The notes under the pieces are model-generated. The model did no database searches, was not told the origin of the DNA, and worked only from the letters and a program-made list of their open reading frames with translations. From Lentibacillus persicus (GTDB lineage Bacteria; Bacillota; Bacilli; Bacillales; Amphibacillaceae), in NCBI RefSeq assembly GCF_900112705.1, contig NZ_FOMR01000006.1, positions 62,001 through 126,000 on the forward strand: a stretch of DNA of 64,000 bases, in the 5' to 3' direction. The number at the start of each line of letters is the position of its first letter. The stretch's first letter is position 1. Shown here piece by piece: positions 38,476 through 47,417 of the stretch. Both the position numbers and the translations under genes were made by a program.

Positions 38476-39034
38476 GCATTTTGCTTAAAGTAATTAAAAG
38501 AAAATTGTTTGTGACACAACATCCATAAACTGCGACGTAATGTTTGTTGATTTCCGTTCCAGGCAGTCGCTTTCCGCGGGCAACGCTTCAGCCTCCTCGG
38601 AAGAAAACCACTTCCTGCGGGGTCTTCAGCCGTTGCTTCGACGAACAGGACGTTCTAGTGTCGGCGGTGGTCACAGGACGTGACCGCTTTTAGCCGACGA
38701 CCGCAGGAGTCGACTGCCTTCCACTCCAATCAACATTCACAAGTGATTTTTATTAGTACCAAGCAATAGATTATAGAGCGTAACGCCAGCGTAGGAAATA
38801 CTCGCCGACTCCTGCGGGAGCATAGGCATAGGTGAGACAGCGAAGTGCCTTGGCACGAGTTGGCTCACCAACCGCCCGCGGAAAGCGGCGCGTATTTCCG
38901 GAGCGGTGGCATAGCACTTACTGAAGAATTTTCATTACGTCGCACTTTACATCTAATACGACAAGGGCATCAAAAATTATGAAGAAGATTTGCTGGTAAT
39001 TATTATTTTTATCATCAAATCGTAATCGTTCCTA
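38476..39034. other. Intergenic region before znuA, mostly repeat element
   Basis: This stretch holds composite repeat element B (38527-38948) and, to its right, an AT-rich lead-in to the Zur-controlled promoter, with a degenerate second half Zur site AAATCGTAATCG at 39017-39028. I see no coding sequence. Confidence 0.7.
38527..38948. repeat. Composite foldback repeat element B (two units head to head)
   Basis: The ends carry AAACTGCGACGTAATG (38527-38542) and CATTACGTCGCACTTT (38933-38948), an inverted repeat with one mismatch. The left unit is bounded by GTTGATT/AATCAAC (38546-38552, 38728-38734) and GGCAGTCG/CGACTGCC (38562-38569, 38711-38718). The right unit, 38794-38899, is bounded by GGAAATAC/GTATTTCC and has the same core hairpin as elements A and C. 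It has no coding capacity. Confidence 0.8.
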
Positions 39035-39063
39035 TTTACAAATCGTAATCATTACGATAACAT
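39035..39063 (+). promoter_or_regulatory. znu promoter with Zur box
   Basis: TTTACA (39035-39040), 17 nt and TAACAT (39058-39063) form the promoter. AAATCGTAATCATTACGAT (39040-39058) fills the spacer and matches the Zur consensus AAATCGTAATNATTACGAT. Zinc-loaded Zur should shut off the operon. Confidence 0.88.
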
Positions 39064-39125
39064 TAGTGAATAAGAATCAAAACGTTAACCAGTTACACGC
39101 AAGCCAGGTCGAAAGGACAGACAAA

Positions 39126-40082
39126 ATGAAACTATATTATTATACAATAATTTTAATTCTATTTACCGTGATTGTCGCCGGATGCAGTTCAAACACTCAA
39201 GACACTGAGACGAGTGCTGAATTGAAAATTTACACCTCGGTTTACCCCATTCAATTCGCGGTTGAACAAATTGGCGGTGAATCGGTCACGGCGGAATCGG
39301 TTTACCCGCCCGGTGTTGACGCGCACACCTATGAACCTTCTTCTAAAGACATAACTTCCATTGCAGAAGGTGACGCATTTATTTTCCTTGGAGCAGGTCT
39401 GGAAGGATTTGCAGAAACGGCTGCCGATGCTCTGGCATCTCAGGAAGTTTCGTTGATAGAAATCGGGGCTAATGAGTCATTATTTCATGATTCAGGTAAC
39501 AGCAGTGAACATAGCCATGATCATAAATCCGAAGATGGCCACCACCACGATCACAATCCGCATGTTTGGCTTGACCCAATACGGATGATTGATATGGCTG
39601 AAATTATTAAAAAACAACTTAGTGAATTAAACCCTGAGGATACCGAACAATACAACAGTAATTTTAATTCGTTGAAGAATGATTTGCTCGAACTGGATAA
39701 AAAATTCCAGGAAACACTTAAAAGCAAAGTGTCTAAAAAGATTGTTGTATCTCATGCTGCATATGGCTATTGGGAACAACGATACAATATCGAACAAATT
39801 GCAATCAACGGGCTATCATCAAATGATGAGCCTTCACAAAAAGAATTGACCGCAATTATTGATCAGACTAAAGAACATGACATCGATTATATTCTTTTTG
39901 AACAAAACAGTTCGGACCGTATCACAGAGATTATTCAAGAACAAATCGGTGCCAAAAGTCTTAGAATCCATAATTTAGCCACACGTACCGAATCCGATAT
40001 AACACGCGGTGATGATTATATCTCATTAATGGAAAAAAATCTCGAAGTGCTTGATCAGGCAACAACCAGGAGGGATGAGTAA
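39126..40082 (+). CDS. znuA: Zinc ABC transporter substrate-binding lipoprotein
   Basis: The 318-residue cluster A-I metal-binding lipoprotein has a signal peptide with lipobox VAGC (Cys about 20). The metal ligands lie in GVDAHTYEPSS (about 70), the His-rich loop HSHDHKSEDGHHHDHNPHVWLDP (about 130-155) and IVVSHAAYGYW. The long His loop marks zinc rather than manganese transport. The ATG at 39126 behind GAAAGGAC gives a normal signal peptide; the GTG at 39066 would not. It is first in znuA-znuC-znuB-zur. Confidence 0.92.
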   Translation: MKLYYYTIILILFTVIVAGCSSNTQDTETSAELKIYTSVYPIQFAVEQIGGESVTAESVYPPGVDAHTYEPSSKDITSIAEGDAFIFLGAGLEGFAETAADALASQEVSLIEIGANESLFHDSGNSSEHSHDHKSEDGHHHDHNPHVWLDPIRMIDMAEIIKKQLSELNPEDTEQYNSNFNSLKNDLLELDKKFQETLKSKVSKKIVVSHAAYGYWEQRYNIEQIAINGLSSNDEPSQKELTAIIDQTKEHDIDYILFEQNSSDRITEIIQEQIGAKSLRIHNLATRTESDITRGDDYISLMEKNLEVLDQATTRRDE

Positions 40083-40837
40083 TGACAGAGCCAGTCGTTT
40101 CGATGAAAAATATCAGCTTCGCCTACGAAAACAAAAACATTCTTCATGATATTAACTTTGAAATCCCACATGGCGCTTTTATGGGCGTACTCGGCCCCAA
40201 CGGCGGGGGCAAAACAACATTAATTAAACTGATTCTCGGTCTCATGAAACCTGATAATGGCTCGATTAACCTTTTTGGAAAACCGATCCAAAAATTCAAA
40301 GACTGGAGTAAAATTGGATTTGTATCCCAAAAAGCGAATTCGTTCAATAAAGGGTTCCCGGCAACAGTCTATGAGGTGGTCTCAATGGGACTGACGGGTA
40401 AAATCGGTTATTTGAAATCATTTAAAGCATCACACAAACAAAAAGTGATGGAAGCAATTAAGCAAGTCGGCATGGAAGCGTACGCGTATCAAAATATAGG
40501 CAGCCTGTCAGGCGGTCAGCAGCAGCGTGTGTTTATTGCACGTTCACTGGTAAGCGAGCCCGAGCTTTTGATTTTGGACGAACCTACTGTCGGCGTTGAT
40601 CAGGAAAATGTGAAAAAATTTTACGATCTTCTGCATCAATTAAATGAAAAGAAAAATATAACACTTTTGCTTATCTCTCACGATACCGGCACAATGACGG
40701 AGCATGCGACTGACCTTGTCTGCCTCAACAGGACTTTGCACTTTCATGGAGATCCCAGTGAATATAAGACGCTGACAAACGATGATTTATCACAGTTTTA
40801 CGGCCACCCCGTCAATATCGTGACACACAGCCATTAA
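40082..40837 (+). CDS. znuC: Zinc ABC transporter ATP-binding protein
   Basis: The 251-residue ATPase has Walker A GPNGGGKTT (about 36-44), signature LSGGQQQRVFIARSL (about 139) and Walker B LLILDEPTVGVDQE (about 160). The ATG overlaps the znuA stop by 1 nt, with AGGAGGGATG as ribosome site. It powers the ZnuB permease. Confidence 0.93.
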   Translation: MTEPVVSMKNISFAYENKNILHDINFEIPHGAFMGVLGPNGGGKTTLIKLILGLMKPDNGSINLFGKPIQKFKDWSKIGFVSQKANSFNKGFPATVYEVVSMGLTGKIGYLKSFKASHKQKVMEAIKQVGMEAYAYQNIGSLSGGQQQRVFIARSLVSEPELLILDEPTVGVDQENVKKFYDLLHQLNEKKNITLLLISHDTGTMTEHATDLVCLNRTLHFHGDPSEYKTLTNDDLSQFYGHPVNIVTHSH

Positions 40838-40853
40838 CGATGGAGGAAACATT

Positions 40854-41708
40854 ATGCTGGCAGATTTTTTAGAGTACGACTTTTTGCGTCATACATTTTT
40901 AACTGGTTTATTAATTGGGATTATCGCACCATTGCTCGGCACTTTTATTGTAGTTCGGCGTCTATCACTGATAGCTGATGCTTTATCCCATGTGACACTC
41001 GCAGGAATTGCTTTCGGACTGTTTATTGACAAGAAGTTTGCTTTGGGGATAGCCCCGCTTTATAGCGGAATGGGTTTTTCTGTTATTGGCTCCATCTTTA
41101 TTGAAAAATTGCGTGGTGTATACAAAGCTTATCAGGAGCTTGCTATTCCGATTATATTATCGGGTGGCGTGGGTCTGAGTGTTATTTTTATCGCGCTTGC
41201 CGATGGATTCAATACTGATTTGTTTAATTATTTATTCGGATCGGTTTCCGCAGTCAGTGAAACGGATTTTTATTCGATACTGGGAATCACGGCAGTTATC
41301 ATTTTAGGTATAGGGCTATTTTATAAAGAACTGGTCACATTATCTTTCGATGAAGAACATGCTGTTGTCTCAGGAATTCATGCCAAAAGGATTCATTTGC
41401 TGTTTATTGTACTGACAGCGCTGGTCATTGCTGCCTCCATCCGAGTGGTTGGTGTATTGCTCGTCTCTGCTCTGATGACGTTACCTGTAGCTGCAAGTAT
41501 GCGCATAGCCCGGGGTTTCAAGCATATGATCATTTTTTCAATTATATTTGGTGAAACAGCTGTTATTATAGGACTGATATCCGGCTATTATTTCAGTATT
41601 CCGCCAGGCGGAACCATTGTGATGGTCTCCATCGCCATACTTCTCCTGACAATTGGTATCAAGCACTATTCAACGAAGTCACTTAAAAATGACTCTGAAG
41701 GAAGGTGA
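40854..41708 (+). CDS. znuB: Zinc ABC transporter permease
   Basis: The 284-residue ABC-3 family permease has about eight membrane segments; family blocks include GTFIVVRRLSLIADALSHVTLAGIAFGLF (about 29-57) and VVGVLLVSALMTLPVAASMRIARGF (about 200-224). It has a GATGGAGG ribosome site. It forms the channel with ZnuC. Confidence 0.93.
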   Translation: MLADFLEYDFLRHTFLTGLLIGIIAPLLGTFIVVRRLSLIADALSHVTLAGIAFGLFIDKKFALGIAPLYSGMGFSVIGSIFIEKLRGVYKAYQELAIPIILSGGVGLSVIFIALADGFNTDLFNYLFGSVSAVSETDFYSILGITAVIILGIGLFYKELVTLSFDEEHAVVSGIHAKRIHLLFIVLTALVIAASIRVVGVLLVSALMTLPVAASMRIARGFKHMIIFSIIFGETAVIIGLISGYYFSIPPGGTIVMVSIAILLLTIGIKHYSTKSLKNDSEGR

Positions 41709-41715
41709 AGACTTA

Positions 41716-42123
41716 ATGGAACTCAATGAAGCTATCCGACAGATTAAAGATAAAGGTTACAAGACAACCGCCAAACGAAAGGATATACTCATGTTTTTTG
41801 CTGAAGCTAATGGCTACCGCACGGCAAAAGACCTTATTGCCTATTTGGAATCTTTATATGAAGGCATTAGTTTTGATACCGTTTATCGTAACCTTCATTT
41901 ATTTCATGAAGTTGGAGTACTGGAAACAACTGAATTAAACGGTGAAAAGCATTTTCGTTTCAGTTGTACACCTTACCACCATCACCATTTCATCTGTAAC
42001 GATTGCGGCAAAACAAAAGAATTGGAAATCTGCCCTATGGAGGAAGTACAGCGTTCACTTGGCAATTATGCAATCCAAGACCATAAATTTGAGATATACG
42101 GCTTATGTCCAGCATGCCAGTAA
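41716..42123 (+). CDS. zur: Zinc uptake regulator, Fur family
   Basis: The 135-residue regulator has the Fur winged helix (about 15-80: TAKRKDILMFFAEANGYRTAKDLIAYL, ISFDTVYRNLHLFHEVGVLE) and the dimerisation part with a structural zinc site CNDCG...CPAC (about 93-96 and 131-134). HHHHF provides further metal ligands. Position at the end of the znu operon behind a Zur box identifies it as Zur. The ATG at 41716 follows GGAAGGTG; the frame from 41653 would lie inside znuB. Confidence 0.9.
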   Translation: MELNEAIRQIKDKGYKTTAKRKDILMFFAEANGYRTAKDLIAYLESLYEGISFDTVYRNLHLFHEVGVLETTELNGEKHFRFSCTPYHHHHFICNDCGKTKELEICPMEEVQRSLGNYAIQDHKFEIYGLCPACQ

Positions 42124-42136
42124 CAACCTGCTCATT

Positions 42137-42167
42137 AAAAAAGGCTTCCATTTAAGAAGCCTTTTTT
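42137..42167. terminator. Bidirectional terminator between zur and the aeRF1-type gene
   Basis: AAAAAAGGCTTC (42137-42148) and GAAGCCTTTTTT (42156-42167) are perfect 12-bp arms with a 7-nt loop; U-runs exist in both directions. Confidence 0.92.
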
Positions 42168-42176
42168 ATAAGTCGA

Positions 42177-42980
42177 TTAACCAAATATTTCCTCAAGTAC
42201 TTTTGATTCTTCGTGGTCAAGCAGGTTTTTTTGAATCAGTTCAGTAACTGGTTTGTTTATTTCTTCTTTCAATTCAGAGGCATCATCAGGTTCACCGACC
42301 ACATAAATATTCTCCCATTCCTGCTCTTTGGCGCTTTTATCCAATTTCGGTGCAATGCTTTTATACCAGCGCTGCTTATTCGCCTCGTAACGGTTGTTGA
42401 ACTTGTCCTGCTGGGTACTTTTGCCGCCGGACCCCATTGAAGCATCCGCTTTATGCGGTCCTGTAAACTGGCGCCATTTTTCTGTATCAAGATCAAACTT
42501 GTAATGGTCTGTGTCTAACACTTCATTTAGGTGAGACTCAATAATTTTAATCTCATCTTTTTGTACAAGTATGATTCCTGTCTTCGGATATGTTTCTTCA
42601 AGCTCCTTCAATTGCTCAAGTCTTGGAACCTCTTCCCAATAAAATTCTGTTTTAATGGGCATTTGAAATCGATCAGCAAACCAAACGTCTTCATCTGCCG
42701 TAGCAAACAATATAATTCCTTTTTTAAATTGCTGCTGATTATTATGGACAAATCTCTCTACTTTTTCTTTAACTTCTCGATAGTTTTTAAGCTCTTCTTT
42801 ATTATTATCTTCCTCTAAATAGCTTTCAAAATTACGCAAGCCATTCTTCAGGTGTATTTTCCATTCGCCACCCTGCTGTTCTGCATCAGAAGGGTCTGTA
42901 TTTAAATACATTGTCAAAACTTTATTATCTTGTTCTTTTCTTACATTCTCAAGTTGTTTAATTTGTTGTCGTAAACTCAT
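42177..42980 (-). CDS. aeRF1-type release-factor-like protein (VLRF1-like)
   Basis: The 267-residue protein has the arrangement of bacterial eRF1/Pelota-related proteins: an N-terminal domain starting RQQIKQLENVRKEQDNKVLTMYLNTDPSD (about 3-32), a middle domain (about 75-140: KKGIILFATADEDVWFADRF) and a C-terminal RNase H-like domain (NIYVVGEPDDASELKEEINKPV near 225-246). Related proteins act on peptidyl-tRNA in stalled ribosomes, but this branch is not characterised to my knowledge. There is no clear GGQ motif; GSGGKSTQQDKF (about 182) may be the catalytic loop region. Ribosome site AAGGGAG. Confidence 0.65.
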   Translation of the reverse strand: MSLRQQIKQLENVRKEQDNKVLTMYLNTDPSDAEQQGGEWKIHLKNGLRNFESYLEEDNNKEELKNYREVKEKVERFVHNNQQQFKKGIILFATADEDVWFADRFQMPIKTEFYWEEVPRLEQLKELEETYPKTGIILVQKDEIKIIESHLNEVLDTDHYKFDLDTEKWRQFTGPHKADASMGSGGKSTQQDKFNNRYEANKQRWYKSIAPKLDKSAKEQEWENIYVVGEPDDASELKEEINKPVTELIQKNLLDHEESKVLEEIFG

Positions 42981-43051
42981 AGATAGGCACTCCCTTAATC
43001 AAGATTGCAACTCTATTTATATTTATCCGCAGACGACAACAGCTAAACATA

Positions 43052-43366
43052 TTAGGTGATCAGTTTCAGACCAACTGCTGCAGCAATAATCATACTGATA
43101 AAAACAATGCGGCGCCAATCTGCTGATTCACCATAAAATACCATACCTGAAACGGCGCTGCCAGCTGTTCCAATTCCTGTCCAAACGGCGTACGCTGTAC
43201 CCATTGGAAGATCTTCCATTGCCAATGTTAAAAATAAGAAGCTGAATAAAAAACCGCCAATCAGCCAAGTGAATGAAAGAACACTTTTTTTCTGATTAAC
43301 TTTATTAATCCCCATAACACCGAAAACTTCACCTACTCCGGCAATGATTAAATAAACCCAACTCAT
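43052..43366 (-). CDS. gdnD: SMR efflux subunit, guanidinium exporter (YkkD-like)
   Basis: The 104-residue protein has four membrane segments and the SMR core (WVYLIIAGVGEVFGVMGINK with the essential Glu at about 13; LPMGTAYAVWTGIGTAGSA). It overlaps its partner by 4 nt (ATGA). Paired SMR genes behind a guanidine-I riboswitch are the YkkCD guanidinium exporter type. Confidence 0.85.
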   Translation of the reverse strand: MSWVYLIIAGVGEVFGVMGINKVNQKKSVLSFTWLIGGFLFSFLFLTLAMEDLPMGTAYAVWTGIGTAGSAVSGMVFYGESADWRRIVFISMIIAAAVGLKLIT

Positions 43367-43707
43367 TTGTCCCGTTCACCTGCCTGTTCATCTGTCACAA
43401 GTTTTAGCCCAATCACACCGCATAGCAACAATAAGATGAGTAAAATTTTAACCAAACGAAACGGTTCATTAAATACTGCGATTTCCAATATGACAGTTCC
43501 TGTTGCTCCCATGCCGGCAAACACAGTATAGGCTGTACCTACCGGGAGCTTTTGGGAAGCGACAACCAATAAGTGCATGCTAAGATAAATAGCAATGGCT
43601 GTCAGAATCCAGGCTGGAATGCTGTCCGCATGTTTCAATCCAACAACCCAACCGATTTCAAACAGTCCGGCCAAGAATAAAATATTCCAGCTTTTATTCA
43701 TTTTCAT
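43363..43707 (-). CDS. gdnC: SMR efflux subunit, guanidinium exporter (YkkC-like)
   Basis: The 114-residue, four-TM SMR protein has the essential Glu in FLAGLFEIGWVVGLKHAD (about 16) and LPVGTAYTVFAGMGATGTVI (about 57). It works as a heterodimer with GdnD. The start is ambiguous between ATG 43707 and ATG 43701; an AAGGATAAGGG ribosome site precedes both. The guanidine-I riboswitch upstream controls the pair. Confidence 0.85.
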   Translation of the reverse strand: MKMNKSWNILFLAGLFEIGWVVGLKHADSIPAWILTAIAIYLSMHLLVVASQKLPVGTAYTVFAGMGATGTVILEIAVFNEPFRLVKILLILLLLCGVIGLKLVTDEQAGERDK

Positions 43708-43780
43708 CACCCTTATCCTTCCAAATCATCTGACAATAACATCCAGCTCCCGCTCCATCTTATCGGCTGAATAAAAAGAC

Positions 43781-43824
43781 AAAAAAGCCCGGGAGAATAT
43801 CATTATACAGATATCCTCCCGGGC
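43781..43824 (-). terminator. Riboswitch-controlled terminator before gdnCD
   Basis: On the minus strand GCCCGGGAG (43816-43824) and CTCCCGGGC (43787-43795) pair perfectly with extra GATAT/ATATT pairing, followed by TTTTTTG. The 5' arm directly follows the aptamer's GGCGGGACAAAA. Confidence 0.92.
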
Positions 43825-43913
43825 TTTTGTCCCGCCGTGTACACTTGCCGTGCGTTTTCTCTCGGACCAGACCAGTTTTTAACTGCGGAACCCTAGAAAA
43901 CCTTTTATTACCC
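43825..43913 (-). ncRNA. Guanidine-I riboswitch (ykkC motif)
   Basis: The minus-strand RNA shows the motif blocks CTAGGGTTCCGC, CTGGTCCGAGAGAAAACGCA and ACACGGCGGGACAAAAGCCC in order, directly before the terminator. Guanidine binding should prevent termination and turn on the exporter. Confidence 0.93.
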
Positions 43914-43915
43914 GC

Positions 43916-43944
43916 AGTATACACTTTTGCGGTCCTTTCGTCAA
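43916..43944 (-). promoter_or_regulatory. Promoter of the guanidine riboswitch transcript
   Basis: TTGACG (43939-43944), 17 nt and TATACT (43916-43921). The start falls at the 5' edge of the aptamer, just after the end of the BCCT gene. Confidence 0.75.
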
Positions 43945-43975
43945 TTTAAGCAACACTCTCATTTCACGCCGTTGC

Positions 43976-45475
43976 TTATTCGCCTTTCTTGGGAATCTGT
44001 TCCTTTTTAACCATACGAATAAACGAAACGACAATTACAAGTAATATAATCGTGAATGGCAAAGCGGATGTAAGCGATGCAGTCTGTAATGCATTCAATC
44101 CCCCCGCAAACAAGAGAACGACCGCAATAGCGGTAATAAGAACGCCCCAGATAACTTTTACTGTTAATGCTGGGTTAAGACTGCCTCTGGAGGTCATGCT
44201 TCCCAATATATAAGTTGCTGAGTCCGCCGATGTGACGAGAAATGTGAAAATAAGGAAAATAGCCAGGATAGACAGAACATTTGTCATTGGCAAATCGCCA
44301 AATGTTTCGAACAAGGCGACAGTCATATCAGCATTCACCGCTTCAGCAATTTGTGTGCCATTAAATAAATCACTGTAAATAGCTGTTCCCCCAAACGCCG
44401 CTATCCACAAACAGGCGATAACCGGCGGTACGACCAAAACACCAAAAACAAATTCGCGTATTGTCCGGCCTTTTGATACACGAGCGACAAAAGCGCCCAC
44501 AAACGGGGACCAAGCTGTTGACCATGCCCAATAAAAAATCGTCCATTCAGTGACCCACGTTTCACCGGAATATGGCGTCAATCGGAAGCTATAGCTGATG
44601 AAATTCGAAATATAATCCCCCAAGCCTAAAACAAATGTATCCAAAATGAAAACAGTTGGTCCGGCGACAAATACAAATACAAGCAGCAGCAAGCATAAAC
44701 CAAGGTTCAAATTACTGAGCCATTTAATACCCCGGTTTAACCCTGTACTCGATGAAAGCAAATAGGTCATCAGCATAACGGCTGCAATTATCATTTGGAT
44801 TGAAATTGAATTCGGGATGCCAAAAACACTTTTTAAACCGCCATTCATCTGGGAGATTCCCAGACCAAGTGACGTTGCAACCCCCATAACGGTTGCAATA
44901 ACTGCGAGTGTATCAATCGTACCACCCAACATTCGATTGCTTCCTACAACCGGCTCAATGGCTGTTGAAATAAGTCCTTTCTGTTCTTTTTTAAACTGCA
45001 GGAAGGCAATAATTAACCCCACCACAGCAAACACGGACCATTGGCTGACGCCCCAATGGAAAAAGGCATAGCCCATAGCTACTCGAGCACCTTCTTCGGT
45101 CTGCGCCTCGATGTCGGCGAAGGGCGTCTCGAAAAAGTGACTCATCGGCTCTGCCACTCCCCAGAACACTAAACCGGCACCAAATCCAGCAGAAAACAGC
45201 ATGCCAATCCATGTAAAAAATGGGTATTCCGGACGGGAACTTTTTGGACCAAGTCGAATTTTCCCGTATTTCGTCAATGAGAGTGCGACTAAAAAGATGA
45301 CAAAAATGAAAACTGCAAGCAAATAAAACCAGCCAAAATTGATTGTGGTAAAACTAAACAATGTGTCAGCAACCGCTTTAAAGGTATCAGTAAAAAGCGC
45401 TCCTGCTAAGACTAATAATCCTACAGTAATTGCTGATATAAAAAATACCGGATTCTTATACGTATGTTTCTCCAT
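43976..45475 (-). CDS. BCCT family transporter (glycine betaine/choline type)
   Basis: The 499-residue, 12-TM transporter has the BCCT blocks GMLFSAGFGAGLVFWGVAEPMSHF (about 89-112), YAFFHWGVSQWSVFAVVGLIIAF (about 133) and FYWAWSTAWSPFVGAFVARVSKGRTIREF (about 310-338) with the Trp-rich substrate path. Such carriers import glycine betaine or related osmolytes with Na+, fitting a salt-tolerant organism. The ATG at 45475 follows AAGAAAGGAA; the frame from 45538 adds an unlikely tail. It is monocistronic. Confidence 0.9.
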   Translation of the reverse strand: MEKHTYKNPVFFISAITVGLLVLAGALFTDTFKAVADTLFSFTTINFGWFYLLAVFIFVIFLVALSLTKYGKIRLGPKSSRPEYPFFTWIGMLFSAGFGAGLVFWGVAEPMSHFFETPFADIEAQTEEGARVAMGYAFFHWGVSQWSVFAVVGLIIAFLQFKKEQKGLISTAIEPVVGSNRMLGGTIDTLAVIATVMGVATSLGLGISQMNGGLKSVFGIPNSISIQMIIAAVMLMTYLLSSSTGLNRGIKWLSNLNLGLCLLLLVFVFVAGPTVFILDTFVLGLGDYISNFISYSFRLTPYSGETWVTEWTIFYWAWSTAWSPFVGAFVARVSKGRTIREFVFGVLVVPPVIACLWIAAFGGTAIYSDLFNGTQIAEAVNADMTVALFETFGDLPMTNVLSILAIFLIFTFLVTSADSATYILGSMTSRGSLNPALTVKVIWGVLITAIAVVLLFAGGLNALQTASLTSALPFTIILLVIVVSFIRMVKKEQIPKKGE

Positions 45476-45694
45476 AATAATTCCTTTCTTTGCCTGGCAA
45501 GGGAATAGGATAAATTTGTTATCCAGATAAGTTTGCAATCACGAAAATGACAGTAGCTGATGAAACTTATTTGGAAAATCTTGATTTTTATTATACATTT
45601 TTTGCCGTTTGTTTTCTAACTATACAAAGGCTTCATTTGTAATTCGGTCTTTTTTACCATCTTAAAAGGGGTGCTTCACTCCAGTTACAATCAC

Positions 45695-45752
45695 AAAAAA
45701 TATACTGCAATCCAGGAAGTCAAATTTTATTCAGACTTCGGAATGCAGTATA
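45695..45752 (-). terminator. Terminator of the NlpC/P60 gene
   Basis: On the minus strand TATACTGCA and TGCAGTATA pair, extended by TTCC/GGA and AAGTC/GACTT, around a 12-nt loop, then TTTTTT. The stem spans about 20 bp with small bulges. Confidence 0.85.
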
Positions 45753-45774
45753 CATTTGCTTTATTTATATTTAA

Positions 45775-47001
45775 TTAGTTAACGCGGCGTACATGGCCGG
45801 CAAACTTATCTTTCCAATAGCCGCTTGTCATATCAGCAACTGCAACACCAGTGCTATTTTGAGCACCAAGGAATTTGCCATTTCCAAGATAGATGCCCAC
45901 GTGACCATTCGTTTTGTAAGTGTTAAAGAAAACTAAGTCCCCAGGCTGAGCACTGCTGTAAGAAATCTGTGAACCGACCCCCTGCAAAGCTGAAGTGCTG
46001 GACGGTAGCGAGACGCCTGCTTGACCGTATGCCCATGACACAAACCCTGAGCAGTCAAAACCGCCTGTACTTTTACCACCAAATACATAAGGGGTTCCAG
46101 TCTGAGTATAACCGGCGCTTATAGCAGAACTATGGTTCCCGCCTCCATTACTGCTCGACTTGCTCAACTGTTTAAGTTCACCATCATTAGAAGAAGATGA
46201 ATTAGAAGATGAGCTGGAGGCTGCGGCAGCAGAATTGGATGAAGCCGATTCAGCATTTGAACTGTTACGACGCTCTTTAAGCTGGCTTTCCACAGCAGCA
46301 AGACTGCTGTCTTTATTTTCAAGTTCTGCTTTCATAGCATTCAAATCCTGCTTTTTTTCCTTAAGCTTTTGTTTATCTTTTTCATTTTGTTCTTTCTGTT
46401 CCGTGAATTTATCCTTCATGCCTTCAAGTTCCACTTTCATATCCTTGAGGCCTGCAAGCTTCTCTTCTTTAGCTTGCTTTTTCTCTTCGACTTCAGCTTT
46501 ATCTGCTTGCTGCTGTTTCATCAACTTTTCATCAGACTCAGCAATTTTTGATACAGCCGATAACCGGCTGATCATCTCACCGAAACTTTTAGAACCGAAG
46601 ATTACTTCTATATAACTGATATCGCCGCCGGTCTTTTGTAATGAAACGATGCGTTCTTTCAAAATTTCCTTACGTTCTTCAATTTTTTCCTGAAGTGTTT
46701 TGACTTCTTCTTCAAGAGCAGTTACTTCTTCTTCCGTATTCGATATATTTTCTTTTGTTTCATTCATTTTTTGTTTGTTTTCATCAAGGGCATTATTAAC
46801 AGATTCGATTTTTTCATTTAATTCTTCTAATTCTACCATTACATCAGCTATTTTAGATTCTGCATCTGACAGATTCCCCTGAACTTCTGCACGTTCATCC
46901 TTTACATCCTGTAATGTTTCGGCATGAACCGAATCTGCCAAAAACAGACTTCCAAACAAAATTGTACTTGCAGCAACTGTAGCTCTGACTGTTTTTCTCA
47001 C
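45775..47001 (-). CDS. Secreted NlpC/P60 D,L-endopeptidase with coiled coil (CwlO-like)
   Basis: The 408-residue precursor has a signal peptide ending near VHA (about 27), a long coiled coil (about 30-245, rich in Glu/Lys/Gln), a Ser/Asn-rich linker (about 248-285) and a C-terminal NlpC/P60 domain. The catalytic Cys is in FDCSGFVSWAYG (about 318) and the His in NGHVGIYLG (about 370). This layout is that of CwlO/PcsB cell-wall hydrolases that cut peptide side chains during growth. The start is GTG (47001) behind GGGGGAA. Confidence 0.9.
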   Translation of the reverse strand: MRKTVRATVAASTILFGSLFLADSVHAETLQDVKDERAEVQGNLSDAESKIADVMVELEELNEKIESVNNALDENKQKMNETKENISNTEEEVTALEEEVKTLQEKIEERKEILKERIVSLQKTGGDISYIEVIFGSKSFGEMISRLSAVSKIAESDEKLMKQQQADKAEVEEKKQAKEEKLAGLKDMKVELEGMKDKFTEQKEQNEKDKQKLKEKKQDLNAMKAELENKDSSLAAVESQLKERRNSSNAESASSNSAAAASSSSSNSSSSNDGELKQLSKSSSNGGGNHSSAISAGYTQTGTPYVFGGKSTGGFDCSGFVSWAYGQAGVSLPSSTSALQGVGSQISYSSAQPGDLVFFNTYKTNGHVGIYLGNGKFLGAQNSTGVAVADMTSGYWKDKFAGHVRRVN

Positions 47002-47110
47002 TATGTATTCCCCCGAATTCCCAACCGCATTTTGTACGTTTCAATCAGCACTTTATTTCTGCGGTAGTATAATTTATCTATTATGTATTTAATTTCTTTA
47101 GGCACTTAGC

Positions 47111-47119
47111 ATTATAACA
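47111..47119 (-). promoter_or_regulatory. Extended -10 promoter of the CwlO-like gene
   Basis: TGTTATAAT on the minus strand is a full extended -10 element about 110 nt before the start codon. The -35 is poor. Confidence 0.5.
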
Positions 47120-47417
47120 ACATAAAATGACATGCATATAATAGAAAGATTACAATTTTATTTCAAATGTAGATTAATATTTTTCCTGACTGAAACAATG
47201 TCAATGCCTCAACACCACCGTTTAATTAAGTTTTCATAATTTTACCAATTCCCTTTAACCCAACATTTTTCTCCTGTTTTCTACATAAAAACCCCGTCCT
47301 CATCACATTTTTCTCTCAAATCTAGTTATGTTTATAAATATTTCATAAATGTTACAAGTGTCATAAAGTGAATTTTAATCCGTATAAACCGACATTTTCT
47401 CATGTCATACCACAAAA

